From contig JAIMKR010000010.1 in the NCBI GenBank assembly GCA_020692325.1, positions 1 through 64,000 of the forward strand: DNA of 64,000 bases. The letters run 5' to 3'. Origin of the DNA: Desulfocurvus sp. (GTDB lineage Bacteria > Desulfobacterota > Desulfovibrionia > Desulfovibrionales > Desulfovibrionaceae). Position numbers and translations under genes: made by a program. Under the pieces are notes generated by a model that saw nothing but the letters and a program-made list of their open reading frames with translations, was not told the origin of the DNA and made no database searches. This document shows, in pieces, positions 37,210 to 58,375 of the stretch (position 1 is the first letter of the stretch; each line of letters starts with the position of its first letter).

Positions 37210-37785
37210 ATGAGCACCAAGGATCTAATTCTCTCGACCGCCAAGGACATGATTTCCGAGGTCGGCTTCCACAAGATGACCACGGCCAATCTGGCCCGCC
37301 GCGCCGAAATTTCCGAAGGCACGATCTATCGCCACTTCGAGAGCAAGGAGGACATCCTCCAGCACATCCTCGACAACTTCGACGAAAAGTACCAGCAACT
37401 CGCGGGGCAGTGCCGCGCCCGCATGAGCCACAACGAACTGTCCATCGAGGACTTGCTGGGCAGCCACTTCGCCTTTGTGGACGCCAACTCGGCCGACATA
37501 AAGATCGTCCTCGGCACTTACAGCATCCTGGACCTCACGCGGCGCTCCATGGCCCGGTTCATCGAACGCATGCGCGGCCTGTTCGAGGAATTCCTCACCC
37601 GTGGCATGGCGCGTGGCACGGTGCGCGGCGTGGCCGTGCACGACACGGGCATGATCATCGCCAACATGTTTTTCGGCCTCATGCGCATCAAACTCTACTG
37701 GCCGGAATACCCCGATTTCTCCGCCGAGGCCGTGGACTTCTGCCGCCGAAGCCTCATCTTCGTCGAGGAGAAGGAGCGGTCATGA
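37210..37785 (+). CDS. TetR family transcriptional regulator
   Basis: N-terminal HTH: ILSTAKDMISEVGFHKMTTANLARRAEISEGTIYRHFESKEDIL. Confidence 0.94.
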   Translation: MSTKDLILSTAKDMISEVGFHKMTTANLARRAEISEGTIYRHFESKEDILQHILDNFDEKYQQLAGQCRARMSHNELSIEDLLGSHFAFVDANSADIKIVLGTYSILDLTRRSMARFIERMRGLFEEFLTRGMARGTVRGVAVHDTGMIIANMFFGLMRIKLYWPEYPDFSAEAVDFCRRSLIFVEEKERS

Positions 37786-38318
37786 GCGAACGCACGCTGC
37801 TCACCGCGAGCGAAATGTCCCGCACCCTGGAACGCCTGGCTTCCGAGGTGGTGGAACGCCGGGCCGAGGAGGCCCCCCTCGTGCTCGTGGGCATTCAGCG
37901 CCGCGGCGTCGATCTGGCCCACCGGCTCAAAACGCTGCTGGACGAACGCCTGCCCGCGCCAGTGATCCCGGGAATGCTCGACATCAACCTCTATCGCGAC
38001 GACTGGAGCAGCCTGGGAAAGACCCCGGCCATCAGCAGCACGAAAATTCCCGACGTCGAGGGCAAGACCGTCATCCTCGTGGACGACGTGCTTTTTTCCG
38101 GCCGCACCACGCGCGCCGCGCTGGAGGCCATCCTCGACTTCGGCCGGCCCCGGCGCGTGGAGCTGCTCGTGCTGGTGGATCGCGGTCACCGCGAGCTGCC
38201 CATCCAGGCAGACTACGTGGGCAAGCGCGTCAACACCTCCAGCGCGGAGCGGGTCGATGTGCTCATAAACGAACGCGACGGGCAGGATAAAGTCATCCTG
38301 CGCGGCCAGTCCGCCTGA
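37782..38318 (+). CDS. pyrR: PyrR family uracil phosphoribosyltransferase/regulator
   Basis: GIQRRGVDLAHRL...VILVDDVLFSGRTTRAALEAI...LVLVDRGHRELPIQADYVGK. Confidence 0.94.
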   Translation: MSERTLLTASEMSRTLERLASEVVERRAEEAPLVLVGIQRRGVDLAHRLKTLLDERLPAPVIPGMLDINLYRDDWSSLGKTPAISSTKIPDVEGKTVILVDDVLFSGRTTRAALEAILDFGRPRRVELLVLVDRGHRELPIQADYVGKRVNTSSAERVDVLINERDGQDKVILRGQSA

Positions 38319-38349
38319 CATCCCCCATCCCCTTACGAAGGTTCCCTCC

Positions 38350-38946
38350 ATGCTCCCGGAACAACACGCACCGCATTTCCTCGCGCCCGACGCGCCCCGA
38401 GACATCGACGCGGCCACCCCCCTGCCCCGCCTGTGGGAGGGGGGCTGCGTCAGCCTCATCGGCATGGCCGCGGCCGGCAAGAGCACCCTGGGCCGCCTGC
38501 TGGCCGAAAAACTCGGCTGGGCGCATTTGGACACCGACCACATGATCGAGGCCTTCTACGGCCTGCCCCTGCAGGAGGTCCTCGACGGCATGGGCCTCGA
38601 ACGGTTCATCAAGGCCGAGGAGGACATCGTCTCCCTGCTCGGCGTGCGCCGGGCGGTCATCTCCACCGGGGGCAGCGTGGTCTACGGCCCCAGGGCCGTG
38701 GCCCGGCTGAAGCTGCTGGGTCCCGTGGTGCACCTGGACGTGAGCCTGCAGAATTTTCTCAAGCGCGTGGGCGACGGCGGCAATCGCGGTCTGGCCATCG
38801 CCCCGGGTGCGACCCTGTCCGATCTGTACGAGGAACGTCAGCCGCTTTACCGCGCCGCCGCGGACTTCACTCTGAACACCGACTCGCCGGACCAGCACGA
38901 CACGCTCGCGCGCCTGCTGGCCTGGCTCACGGAGAATCCGGCATGA
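38350..38946 (+). CDS. Shikimate kinase-like P-loop kinase
   Basis: LIGMAAAGKSTLGRLLAEKLGWAHLDTDHMIE; VISTGGSVV. Confidence 0.82.
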   Translation: MLPEQHAPHFLAPDAPRDIDAATPLPRLWEGGCVSLIGMAAAGKSTLGRLLAEKLGWAHLDTDHMIEAFYGLPLQEVLDGMGLERFIKAEEDIVSLLGVRRAVISTGGSVVYGPRAVARLKLLGPVVHLDVSLQNFLKRVGDGGNRGLAIAPGATLSDLYEERQPLYRAAADFTLNTDSPDQHDTLARLLAWLTENPA

Positions 38947-39539
38947 AAAACAAACTCAAAAACCCGGTGCTGCGCCGCCTGCACGAACTCTACAAACGCA
39001 TGGACCAGGCCTACGTCGAAACCGCCGGGGCGCTCGGCCTCTCCTGCGCCGGCTGCACGGACAACTGCTGCGAGACGCCCTTCAGCCACCACACTTACAT
39101 CGAGTGGCTGGACCTGTCCCGGGCCATATCCGCCCTGCCAGAGGCCCGGCTGAACGAAGTGCGCCACAATGCCGAGGAGTGGCTGCGTGTCCAGCGCGGC
39201 AGTATGCCGGGCGTGATCCCGCGCGTGCCCTGCCCCCTTTCCGTGCCCACGGAGTCCGGGCTCGGCTGCGGGCTGTACGAGCACCGGCCCATGGTCTGCC
39301 GGTTGCATGGCGTGCCCACGTACCTCGTCCGACCGGACGGCGCGCGGCTGTCCTTCCCCGGCTGCGAGCACGCGCAGGAGCTGGCCAAGACCAAGCCGGA
39401 CGCCGCCCTCGACCGCACCATGCTGCTGGCCGACCTGGCCCGGCTGGAGATGGACCTCGCTGGCGGCGTGCGCGGCGGCAGGCCCAGGGTGAACCTGAGC
39501 ATCGCCGAGATCATCCTCGTGGGGCCGCCGACCCTCTAA
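38943..39539 (+). CDS. YkgJ-family cysteine cluster protein
   Basis: SCAGCTDNCCE...PCPLSVPTESGLGCGLYEHRPMVCRLHG. Confidence 0.8.
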   Translation: MKNKLKNPVLRRLHELYKRMDQAYVETAGALGLSCAGCTDNCCETPFSHHTYIEWLDLSRAISALPEARLNEVRHNAEEWLRVQRGSMPGVIPRVPCPLSVPTESGLGCGLYEHRPMVCRLHGVPTYLVRPDGARLSFPGCEHAQELAKTKPDAALDRTMLLADLARLEMDLAGGVRGGRPRVNLSIAEIILVGPPTL

Positions 39540-39639
39540 CCATCGGGGCGACACGAAGTTGTTCACGACTTGCCCTGATTCGGCCGATGGACGCTTTGTT
39601 GTGTAATTCCATGTGATTTCGACGGAAGTCGTCTTCATG

Positions 39640-39669
39640 AAGCCAGCGGGGCGACTCGCTGGCTTTTTT
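39640..39669 (+). terminator. Rho-independent terminator
   Basis: AAGCCAGCG-gggcgact-CGCTGGCTTTTTT. Confidence 0.92.
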
Positions 39670-39957
39670 CGTCCCGGCTGGACGGCTCCGTCGCCGATCC
39701 GGGCCTCGCGTCCCGGACGCGGGCCAGTCCCCCAGCCCTCGTCGGCGAACCCCGCCGAGCGACCGCGGAGGGGCGGTGCGGAGAACCAGAATCCGACCCG
39801 CCCACCGATCGAGGCCGATCGGAATCCACCACGACGCATCCACCTTTCCCATATAAATTGTTGAACACGCCGCCAGCTCGGTATATGGGTACAGGTAGCC
39901 TTTCCCCCTTGGCGAATAACGACGCGCGCCCCGGCGGCCTTCGATCAGGAGCCACAC

Positions 39958-45630
<5,673 letters not shown>

Positions 45631-45655
45631 GGCCCACCAAGGGCGAGGAGGAGAC

Positions 45656-46524
45656 ATGCGCAACCGACTGGCGCTGGGCGCGGTGCTGACCATCGCGGCG
45701 CTTCTGGCGGCCGGCTTTCTCGTCGCGCGTCTGTCCGGCGGCGACGACTCCCTCGAACGACTCAAGCGGGCGGACGTCATCCGCGTCGGATACGCGGTGG
45801 AGGCCCCGCACGCCTTCCTCACCCCCAAAGGACAGGTCACCGGCCAGTCGCCGGAACTGGCGCGGCTCGTGATCGCGCGGCTGGGCATCGGCCGCGTCAA
45901 CTGGAGGCTGATGGAATTCTCGCAGCTCCTCGACGCACTGGAGCGCGGCCACATCGACGTCATCGCCGCGGGCATGTACATCACGCCCGAGCGGGCGCAG
46001 CGCGCGACCTTCTCCGAACCCATCTTTCACGCCTCGCAAGGGCTGCTCGTGGCGCGCGGCAATCCGCATGGACTGCACTCCTACGAGGACTTGCGGACCG
46101 ATCCCACCCTGCGAGCGGCAGTGCTGGCCGGCGCGGTGGAGGAAAAAATGCTGCGACGCATGGGCGTTGCCGACCAGCAGCTGGTCGAGGTGCCCGACGC
46201 CTCCACCGGCAAGGTGGCCGTGGAGACCGGCATGGCCGACGCCCTGGCCCTTTCCGCACCCACCATCGCCTGGATGGCCGGCCGCGAGCAGCTCGGCAAG
46301 ACCGAACAGGCCGAGCCCTTCCGGCAGCCGGAGCCCGCCGTGCGGCGTGATTACGGCTACGGGGCCTTCGTCTTCCCAAAAAACGATCGGAAATTTGTGG
46401 ACGCCTGGAACAAGGAGCAACGCACGGTGATGGAACGACCGGAATTCAAGACGATAATGGACGCGTTCGGCTTTCTGCCCGCGGATTATCCGGGTGACGC
46501 GGCGACCAGCGAGATTCTGCACCA

Positions 46525-46528
<4 letters not shown>
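45656..46528 (+). CDS. Periplasmic solute-binding protein (SBP_bac_3-like), no transporter genes adjacent
   Basis: IRVGYAVEAPHAFLTPKGQVTGQSPELARLV...ALERGHIDVIAAGMYITPERAQRATFSEPI. Confidence 0.88.
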
Positions 46529-50277
<3,749 letters not shown>

Positions 50278-50330
50278 ACCCAAGGAAGATCATTCAACCC
50301 GAACGCCCCCATGAGGGAGGAGGAAGCCGC

Positions 50331-51755
50331 ATGCACACCAAAATCGTCGCCACCCTCGGCCCGGCCTCCAGCAACTACGAAACCATGCGGGCCATGGTGG
50401 AATACGGCGTCCGCATCTTTCGCCTGAATTTCTCGCACGCCAACGCCGCCGCCTTCGACCCCATCGTCAAGGACATCCGCCGCCTGGAAAGCCACCTCGG
50501 CCTGCCACTCACGGTCATGGGCGACCTGTGCGGACCCAAGGTGCGCATCGGCGAGGTGGCCGGCTCGCCCCTTTCCGTGCGCAAGGACCAGCGCCTGGCC
50601 CTCGGCCTGCCGGACGAGCGGGACGAGGCGGGCGACCTGCCCTTCGTGAACCTGGACATGCCCGAGCTCTTGCAGGGGCTTTCCGTGGGGATGCCCGTCT
50701 CGCTCTCCGACGGGATGCTTCAGTTCGACGTAGTGGAGGTGCGCGAGGCGAACAAACTCTTCGTCATCCAGTCACGCAACAGCGGCGTGCTCACCTCGAA
50801 AAAAGGCATCGCCTTCCCCGGCAAGTTCCATCCGCTGCCGGCCCTCACCGCCAAGGACCGCCGCGACCTGCACGAGGGCATGGACATTGGGCTGGACGCC
50901 GTGGCCATGTCCTTCGTGCAGACCATCGCCGACATCCGCGACATCCGCCAGGAGATGGCCGCGCACGGCCGCAGCATTCCCGTGGTGGCCAAGATCGAGC
51001 GGCAGAACGCCGTGGACAATCTGGAGTCCATTCTGAGCCTGACCGACGCCGTCATGGTGGCACGCGGCGACCTTGGCCTGGAATGCCCGCTCTCCGCCGT
51101 GCCGGTCATCCAGAAGCGCATCATCCGCGCCTGCCGCCATGCGCAGAAGGCCGTCATCGTGGCCACGCAGATGTTGCTCTCCATGGTCAACAACCCGCTG
51201 CCCACCCGCGCCGAGGCCGCCGACGTGGCCAACGCCATGCTCGACGGCGCGGACTGCGTCATGCTCTCCGAGGAGACCGCCATGGGCAGCTACCCGGTCG
51301 AGTCCGTCAAGTTCATGAGCGAAATCGCCAAGAACGCGGAACCCTACTACATCGAACGCATGAAGGGGCCATTCGCCCCCAAGCTGGAGAAGAACCCCGC
51401 GAAGTATCTGGCCTACGCCGCCTGTCTGCTGGCCCAGAACGCCGAGAGCGAGGGCCTGGTGGTCCACACGGAGTCCGGCACCACCGCGCGCTTTCTGTCC
51501 TCGCGCCGGCCGGAGCAGATCATCCATGCCCTCACGCCCGACCCGCAGGTGGTGCGGCACCTGAACTTCTTCTGGGGCGTGGAGCCCCGTCAGGTCGGCA
51601 CCACACTGGAAAGCCACGTGCAGCGCGCCGAGAAGTACATCCACGACTCGCCGCAGTTCACGCCCGGCAAGAGCGCGATCATCCTGGCCGGCCAGTTGAC
51701 GCCCGGTCAGGTGGAGCCGCACACCACCAACGAACTCAAAGTCTACTACAAGTAA
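50331..51755 (+). CDS. pyk: Pyruvate kinase
   Basis: TKIVATLGPASSNYE...VRIFRLNFSHAN...VMVARGDLGLECPLSAVPVIQKRII...LSEETAMGSYPVE. Confidence 0.97.
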   Translation: MHTKIVATLGPASSNYETMRAMVEYGVRIFRLNFSHANAAAFDPIVKDIRRLESHLGLPLTVMGDLCGPKVRIGEVAGSPLSVRKDQRLALGLPDERDEAGDLPFVNLDMPELLQGLSVGMPVSLSDGMLQFDVVEVREANKLFVIQSRNSGVLTSKKGIAFPGKFHPLPALTAKDRRDLHEGMDIGLDAVAMSFVQTIADIRDIRQEMAAHGRSIPVVAKIERQNAVDNLESILSLTDAVMVARGDLGLECPLSAVPVIQKRIIRACRHAQKAVIVATQMLLSMVNNPLPTRAEAADVANAMLDGADCVMLSEETAMGSYPVESVKFMSEIAKNAEPYYIERMKGPFAPKLEKNPAKYLAYAACLLAQNAESEGLVVHTESGTTARFLSSRRPEQIIHALTPDPQVVRHLNFFWGVEPRQVGTTLESHVQRAEKYIHDSPQFTPGKSAIILAGQLTPGQVEPHTTNELKVYYK

Positions 51756-51781
51756 CTTCCGTCCGACACGACGCGAAAAGA

Positions 51782-51822
51782 CAGGGCCCCGAGGGAACGA
51801 TCCCCCGGGGCCCTGCTTTTGC
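51782..51822 (+). terminator. Rho-independent terminator after pyk
   Basis: CAGGGCCCCGAGGG-N-CCCCCGGGGCCCTGCTTTT. Confidence 0.9.
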
Positions 51823-51892
51823 CAATCGCGCGGTCGCGCGGCAGTCTCGCGAAAGGCCAGTCCGCCGGCCCGCGCCTCGTCAGAAGGTCGGC

Positions 51893-53068
<1,176 letters not shown>

Positions 53069-53246
53069 GCGCTTTCCCCCGTTTGCTGCCAAAGCGTTAT
53101 CCCCGTCGACCGGGCACGGTTGCGCCGACTTGTCCGCGCCCGCCGTGGGGCCGAGTTGTACTGGTTCCCAAAAGTTTTTCAAGAGGCGGCGGCGCCCGGT
53201 CCCCGCGCCGCTTTACCCGCATGTCCGTTCGATGCTATGAACCATC

Positions 53247-56200
53247 ATGCGCCGCCCCACCACGACCGCGGCCCTGATTCTGGGCGTTCTGCTTCTGGCT
53301 GGCACGCTGTGCGGAGGCCTGCTTTATGGCGTGTTCATGATGGCCAGGCAGGAGGCCCTGAACAATCTCGACGCCCAACAGGAGATGCTGGCCCGCCAAG
53401 CGGCCAAGGGACTTCAGGACGATTTCGCCGGACTGCGCCATGTGGCCTGGGCCGCGGCCCAAAACTCCCATGTCGTCGATCTGGACGCCGATGGCGAACG
53501 ATATCTCGACAATGTGCTGGCCGAAAACGCGCGCGAAGTCATGGCCATAAGCCGCCTGACCCCCGACGGCCGCATCGTCTTTTCCACCCCGGACAGCGCG
53601 GTGATCGGCCACAACCTCAACGACCAGGCGCACGTGCGGCGCATTCTGACCACCCACGAACCGGTCGTCAGCGACCTGTTCGTCTCCGCCCAGGGCTACC
53701 GCACGGTCAGCCTGCACGTTCCGGTGTACAAAGAAGACAGGTTCGCGGGCACGCTCGGCCTGCTGCTCAATTTCGACGCCATCGCCCGCCGCTACCTCGA
53801 AGGAGTGGGCGGCGGCGCGTCCGGCTACGCCTTCCTGCTCAGTCAAAATGGCGTGCTGCTCTACAGTCCCGTGCCCGGTCTGGCGGGCAGGAGCCACGCC
53901 GAGATCACGCGCGGTTTTCCCGAAATGCGCGCGCTGGTGGATCGTATGCTCGCGGGCGAATCCGGCTCGGCCAGCTACGTGTTCAACCGCGTGCGCGACA
54001 TGCGCACCAATGATGAGCGCAAGCGGGCGGTGTTTTTGCCCATCCACCTGGGCGACACGTTCTGGTCCGTGTGCGTGGCCGCGCCGGAATCACATATCCT
54101 CGGCGGGCTCTCGCACCTTGCCCTGTATCTGCTGCCGCTGGGCGGGCTGGCCCTGCTCTTCATGGCCGCCATCGCCGGGCTGACCCTGCGCCACATGGCG
54201 CTCCAGCGCGAGATAGGCCTGCGGAAGGACACCGAGAACGCCCTGCGCGAAAGCGAGGCGCGCTACCGCTCCGTCATCGAGAACATTTCCGATGTGTTCT
54301 ACCGCACCGACACCGAGGGCCGGCTCGTCATGATCAGCCCAAGCGGACTGGCCATCGCCGGTTACAGCCACGATGAGCAACTCCTCGGCCGGCCGGTCGC
54401 CGAATTCTGGGCCCATCCGGAGCAGCGCGAGGAAATGATCAAAATCATCAAACGCGACGGTGTGGCCCGCGACTTCGAGGTCGAGATGCTGGCGAGCGGC
54501 GGCCGCGTCGTCCAGGTCGCCACCTCCTCGGGATTCTACCACGGCAATGACGGGGAGATTCTCGGCGTGGAGGGGATCTTCCGCGACATCACCCAGCGCA
54601 AAAGCGACGAGGCCGCGATCGAGGAGAACGCGCGGCGTTTTCTGACGCTGTTCCACAATATGCCAGAGGGCGTGGCCCTGTGCACACTCATGCGCGACAC
54701 GGCCGGCCGGCCCGTGAACTTCCGCGTCGAGGAGGTGAATCACGGCTTCGAGACCATTTTCGGCGTACGCGCGCGGGACGCGGCCGGCCGACTGGTGACG
54801 GAAGTGTTCCCCCAGCCGGAACCGCCGAATCTGTCCGACCTCGCCGGCGTGGTCGCCTCCGGCCGGCCCTTCTCCACGGAAATGCGTCTGGCCGCTCTGG
54901 GCAAGGAGATATCCCTCAACGCAGTGCCCTGGATGACCGACGGCTTCGCCGCCATCTTCGCCGACGAGACCGAGCGCAGGCACATGGAGGCCCAGCTGCG
55001 CTACCGCGCCCTGCACGATTCCCTCACCGGCCTGGCCAACCGCGTCCTGTGCCTGGACCGCATCGCCCTTGCCGGCGAGCGCGCCCAGCGACACTCGGGC
55101 GCGGACTACGCCGTGGTCTTCATGGACCTGGACCGCTTCAAGGTCATCAACGACAGCCTGGGGCACGAGGCCGGCGACATGCTTCTGCGCGAGGTGGCGG
55201 CCAGACTGCTGGCCTGCACCCGCCGCATGGACACCGTGTGCCGCTACGGCGGCGACGAATTCGCCCTCGTGCTGGAGGAACTCGCCCCACGCGAGGCGCT
55301 GCGCACGGTCCGGCGCATCCGCGAAAGCCTGCGGCGTCCCGTGGATCTAAACGGGCACGCCATTTTGCTGGAGGCCAGCTTCGGTGTGGCCTATCCGCCG
55401 GAGAACGCCATCGGACCGGAAGAGCTGCTGCGCAACGCCAACATCGCCCTGCACCGGGCCAAGCGCCTGGGCCGCAACCGCACCGTCGTTTACAAGCACG
55501 ACATGCATCTCGCCGCCATGGAGGCGCTGAGCATGGAGAACGACATCCGCGCCGGGTTGGCCGCCGGCGAATTCTTCATGCTCTATCAGCCCACTTTCGG
55601 TCTGGCCGACAAGTGGCTGGCCGGCTTCGAGGCGCTTTTGCGCTGGCGGCATCCCCAACGCGGCGCGGTGAGCCCATCCGAATTCATCCCCGTCGCCGAG
55701 GAATCCGGCTCCATCTTCGAGCTGGGCGGCTTCGCCCTCGACCGCGCCTGCCAGGACATGGCCGGTTTTCTACGCACCCATCCCGCTCTCGGTCCCCTGC
55801 GGTTGTCCGTGAACCTCTCGCCGCGGCAGTTCTCACGTCCCGGTCTTGGCGACCAGATCGGCCGGGCGCTGGCCGTTTCCGGTCTGCCGCCACGATCGCT
55901 GCTGCTGGAGATCACCGAGTCGTCCATCATGCAGCATCCCGAGACCTCGGCCAAGATCCTCACCCGCCTCAAGGCGCGCGGCGTGGGCGTGGCCATCGAC
56001 GACTTCGGCACCGGCTACTCCTCCATGAGCGCCCTGCAGCACCTGCCGCTCGACTGCCTCAAGATCGACCTGAGCTTCGTCTCACGCATCACCGAGAGCG
56101 CCGAGGACCGGGAGATCGTCCGGGCCATCATCACGCTGGCCAGGAGCCTGCGGCTGGACACCATCGCCGAGGGCATAGAACACGAGGAGCAGCGGCGCGT

Positions 56201-56324
56201 GCTGCGGGAACTGGGGTGCCAGCTGGGGCAGGGCTATCTTTGCGCGGCAGCCATTCCCCTCGCCGAGGCGCTGACCTCCGTGAACCCCGACGTGTGCCGG
56301 CTGCGCTTCACGAACGCGAACTAG
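53247..56324 (+). CDS. Cache/PAS GGDEF-EAL c-di-GMP protein
   Basis: CRYGGDEFALVLEE with upstream RRMD (I-site-like); GFEALLRWRHPQRG; IDDFGTGYSSM. Confidence 0.96.
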   Translation: MRRPTTTAALILGVLLLAGTLCGGLLYGVFMMARQEALNNLDAQQEMLARQAAKGLQDDFAGLRHVAWAAAQNSHVVDLDADGERYLDNVLAENAREVMAISRLTPDGRIVFSTPDSAVIGHNLNDQAHVRRILTTHEPVVSDLFVSAQGYRTVSLHVPVYKEDRFAGTLGLLLNFDAIARRYLEGVGGGASGYAFLLSQNGVLLYSPVPGLAGRSHAEITRGFPEMRALVDRMLAGESGSASYVFNRVRDMRTNDERKRAVFLPIHLGDTFWSVCVAAPESHILGGLSHLALYLLPLGGLALLFMAAIAGLTLRHMALQREIGLRKDTENALRESEARYRSVIENISDVFYRTDTEGRLVMISPSGLAIAGYSHDEQLLGRPVAEFWAHPEQREEMIKIIKRDGVARDFEVEMLASGGRVVQVATSSGFYHGNDGEILGVEGIFRDITQRKSDEAAIEENARRFLTLFHNMPEGVALCTLMRDTAGRPVNFRVEEVNHGFETIFGVRARDAAGRLVTEVFPQPEPPNLSDLAGVVASGRPFSTEMRLAALGKEISLNAVPWMTDGFAAIFADETERRHMEAQLRYRALHDSLTGLANRVLCLDRIALAGERAQRHSGADYAVVFMDLDRFKVINDSLGHEAGDMLLREVAARLLACTRRMDTVCRYGGDEFALVLEELAPREALRTVRRIRESLRRPVDLNGHAILLEASFGVAYPPENAIGPEELLRNANIALHRAKRLGRNRTVVYKHDMHLAAMEALSMENDIRAGLAAGEFFMLYQPTFGLADKWLAGFEALLRWRHPQRGAVSPSEFIPVAEESGSIFELGGFALDRACQDMAGFLRTHPALGPLRLSVNLSPRQFSRPGLGDQIGRALAVSGLPPRSLLLEITESSIMQHPETSAKILTRLKARGVGVAIDDFGTGYSSMSALQHLPLDCLKIDLSFVSRITESAEDREIVRAIITLARSLRLDTIAEGIEHEEQRRVLRELGCQLGQGYLCAAAIPLAEALTSVNPDVCRLRFTNAN

Positions 56325-57001
56325 GCGGACAGGCGCCCCAGAAAACGCACCCCGGCGCAGTTCCGGCCATCGGCCCGGCGAACGCGCCACCGCACCTCCG
56401 CCGCGAGACTCGACATGGGCCGGCATCCCGGCAGGGGACGCGCGGCCGCGGACAGGCGCAGGCGCAGCACCCCTCCCTCGGGCAGCGGTCCGGGGCCGGA
56501 GACGCGCGCGCCCGTGGCCGAAAGATCGAGCAGCATGAAGGGCCTCGGGTGAATGAAGGCCGCGTCGTCGCGGGAGGCTATCTCGGCCGGGCGCAGCATG
56601 GGCGTGCGCGGACTCAACCGCGCGGGACGCGGTTCGAAAGCCCTCGCCAGCGTGAGGAAACGTTCGGGATCGTCCAGCAGAAGCCGACCCCCATGGTCCC
56701 GGCGCACCCGCAGCAGAGGAAAGGCCTCGGCGAGCTGCCAGACGTTCTCGCGCCGCACACCACGCAAGGCCTGCACGCGATCCAGGTCGAGAATGAAGCC
56801 GCTCACCGCGCGCCCGCGCAGGGCCTCGGCAAGTTCCCCCACCTCCGTCACCGCGAGCGGGGTCAACCCCGCCGCCAAAAGCCCTGGCGCGAAATCCTCA
56901 GGACTATCAACCAGTACAGGAACCAAACGTTCGGGGCCTTGCCCCGCGCCCTTTCCCCCACGCACCGTGATGCCGCTTTGGCCCATGGCTGCCCTCCGCA
57001 A
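56321..57001 (-). CDS. PilZ domain protein
   Basis: C-terminal PFMLLDLSATGARVSGPGPLPEGGVLRLRLS...EVRWRVRRADGRNCAGVRFLG. Confidence 0.72.
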   Translation of the reverse strand: MRRAAMGQSGITVRGGKGAGQGPERLVPVLVDSPEDFAPGLLAAGLTPLAVTEVGELAEALRGRAVSGFILDLDRVQALRGVRRENVWQLAEAFPLLRVRRDHGGRLLLDDPERFLTLARAFEPRPARLSPRTPMLRPAEIASRDDAAFIHPRPFMLLDLSATGARVSGPGPLPEGGVLRLRLSAAARPLPGCRPMSSLAAEVRWRVRRADGRNCAGVRFLGRLSA

Positions 57002-57078
57002 TGATTTTCACGTATCATTACGTATAGCAGCTTTCACGACGTGCGCAAGAAAAACGCGCGCGGTGGGACGATTCGGGG

Positions 57079-58101
57079 TTATTTCCGTTTGCCGGTGGTC
57101 AGCACCAGGGCCTGAAGAGCGCGGGTCAGTTCCGGGTCGTAGCCGGGGTCTTGCATCAACGTCGCCATGGCCTTCATGGGTTCCATGGCCGGAGCGTAGG
57201 GCCGCTGCGTCACCATGGCGCAGTAGGAATCCACCAGACCGCACAGCCGAGCCAGGTGGCTGATGTCCGGCGCGATCTTGCGCTGTGGGTACCCGGAGCC
57301 GTCGAGGCGCTCGTGGTGGTCGCGCACGCACTCCTCCACCTCGGGGAAGCGCAGGTCCAGCTTGCCCAGCATCTCCACCCCGGCGGGCACATGGCGTTGC
57401 ACCTTGGCGCGCTCGTCCATGGTCAGGCCCTTGTCCTTGCCCAGGATGAATCCCGGCACCTTGGTCAACCCCAGGTCATGCACGAACAGGCCGCAGACCA
57501 GATGGTCCAGGTGCTTGCGCTTGACCTCGCCGCCCTCGTAGGCGGCGGCGTGGACCTTGGCGTGCAGGGCCAGGCCCAGCACCCCGCAGTCAAAGGAATG
57601 GTTCTCCAGGTTGTGCTCCGTGTGCAGGCGCTTTTGCAGGGCGCGCACGCGGTGGATATCCTGGAACAGATACTCGGTGAGGACCATGAGGTCCGTCCAC
57701 AACTTGGCGAAAACCAGCGGCACGGGCTGAGAGAAGAACTCCGCCAGCCGGCGCGTGATGGCCTGGGCAAAGATGTCGGCGATCTCGCTCTCGTGCAGGT
57801 TCTTGTCCACCAGCACAAGATCCAGCTGATAACTGATGTGCTTGACGTAGACCGGATGGTCGGCGCGGGAGACGAAAATGAGTCCCTCCTCCACCAGCCG
57901 GGCCAGCTCCTCCACCTGCTCATTGCTCAGGCGGTCGCCCGCGCGGCAGAAGAGCACCACCCGCGCCACGTCCTCACGGAAGCGGTACAGCGCCAGCGGT
58001 GGGCGGTATTTGCTGAAACTTTCCAGAATATCCAGATTGATCTGGTAAAACTGCTCGTCCAGGGCATCCGCGATGCCAGCCTTTTTCTCAGCCGCTGCCA
58101 C
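57079..58101 (-). CDS. HD-GYP-like phosphodiesterase domain protein
   Basis: FVHDLGLTKVPGFIL...RHVPAGVEMLGKL...VRDHHERLDGSGYPQ; GTG start after GGAG. Confidence 0.85.
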   Translation of the reverse strand: MAAAEKKAGIADALDEQFYQINLDILESFSKYRPPLALYRFREDVARVVLFCRAGDRLSNEQVEELARLVEEGLIFVSRADHPVYVKHISYQLDLVLVDKNLHESEIADIFAQAITRRLAEFFSQPVPLVFAKLWTDLMVLTEYLFQDIHRVRALQKRLHTEHNLENHSFDCGVLGLALHAKVHAAAYEGGEVKRKHLDHLVCGLFVHDLGLTKVPGFILGKDKGLTMDERAKVQRHVPAGVEMLGKLDLRFPEVEECVRDHHERLDGSGYPQRKIAPDISHLARLCGLVDSYCAMVTQRPYAPAMEPMKAMATLMQDPGYDPELTRALQALVLTTGKRK

Positions 58102-58324
58102 CTTCGCTCCTTTTTCCCGCCCGAGCCGGGGTGTTCCCCCCCCACGCGCGCCGCGCAAGGGGAACTCATCGCGGGCACGGCCATTCGCATGGGACAACTC
58201 GCGAACATCGTTCGTCATCCTGTCCGGCTGCATTTCCCCTGCCGGGGTTGCCCCGATTACTAACCGCATTTGTAATGGATGCAAATATTTTTTGTGTTGA
58301 CTTTCCCTCGGATTTCATAAAAAG

Positions 58325-58370
58325 GTGGGGCGAAGTGGTAATTCGTGGGAAATTGTGGTTTCCCTGGGGG
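58325..58370 (+). promoter_or_regulatory. MraZ operator array: GTGG-type repeats with 10-bp period
   Basis: GTGGGGcgaa GTGGTAattc GTGGGAaatt GTGGTTtccc TGGGGG immediately upstream of mraZ. Confidence 0.88.
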
Positions 58371-58375
58371 AGAAC

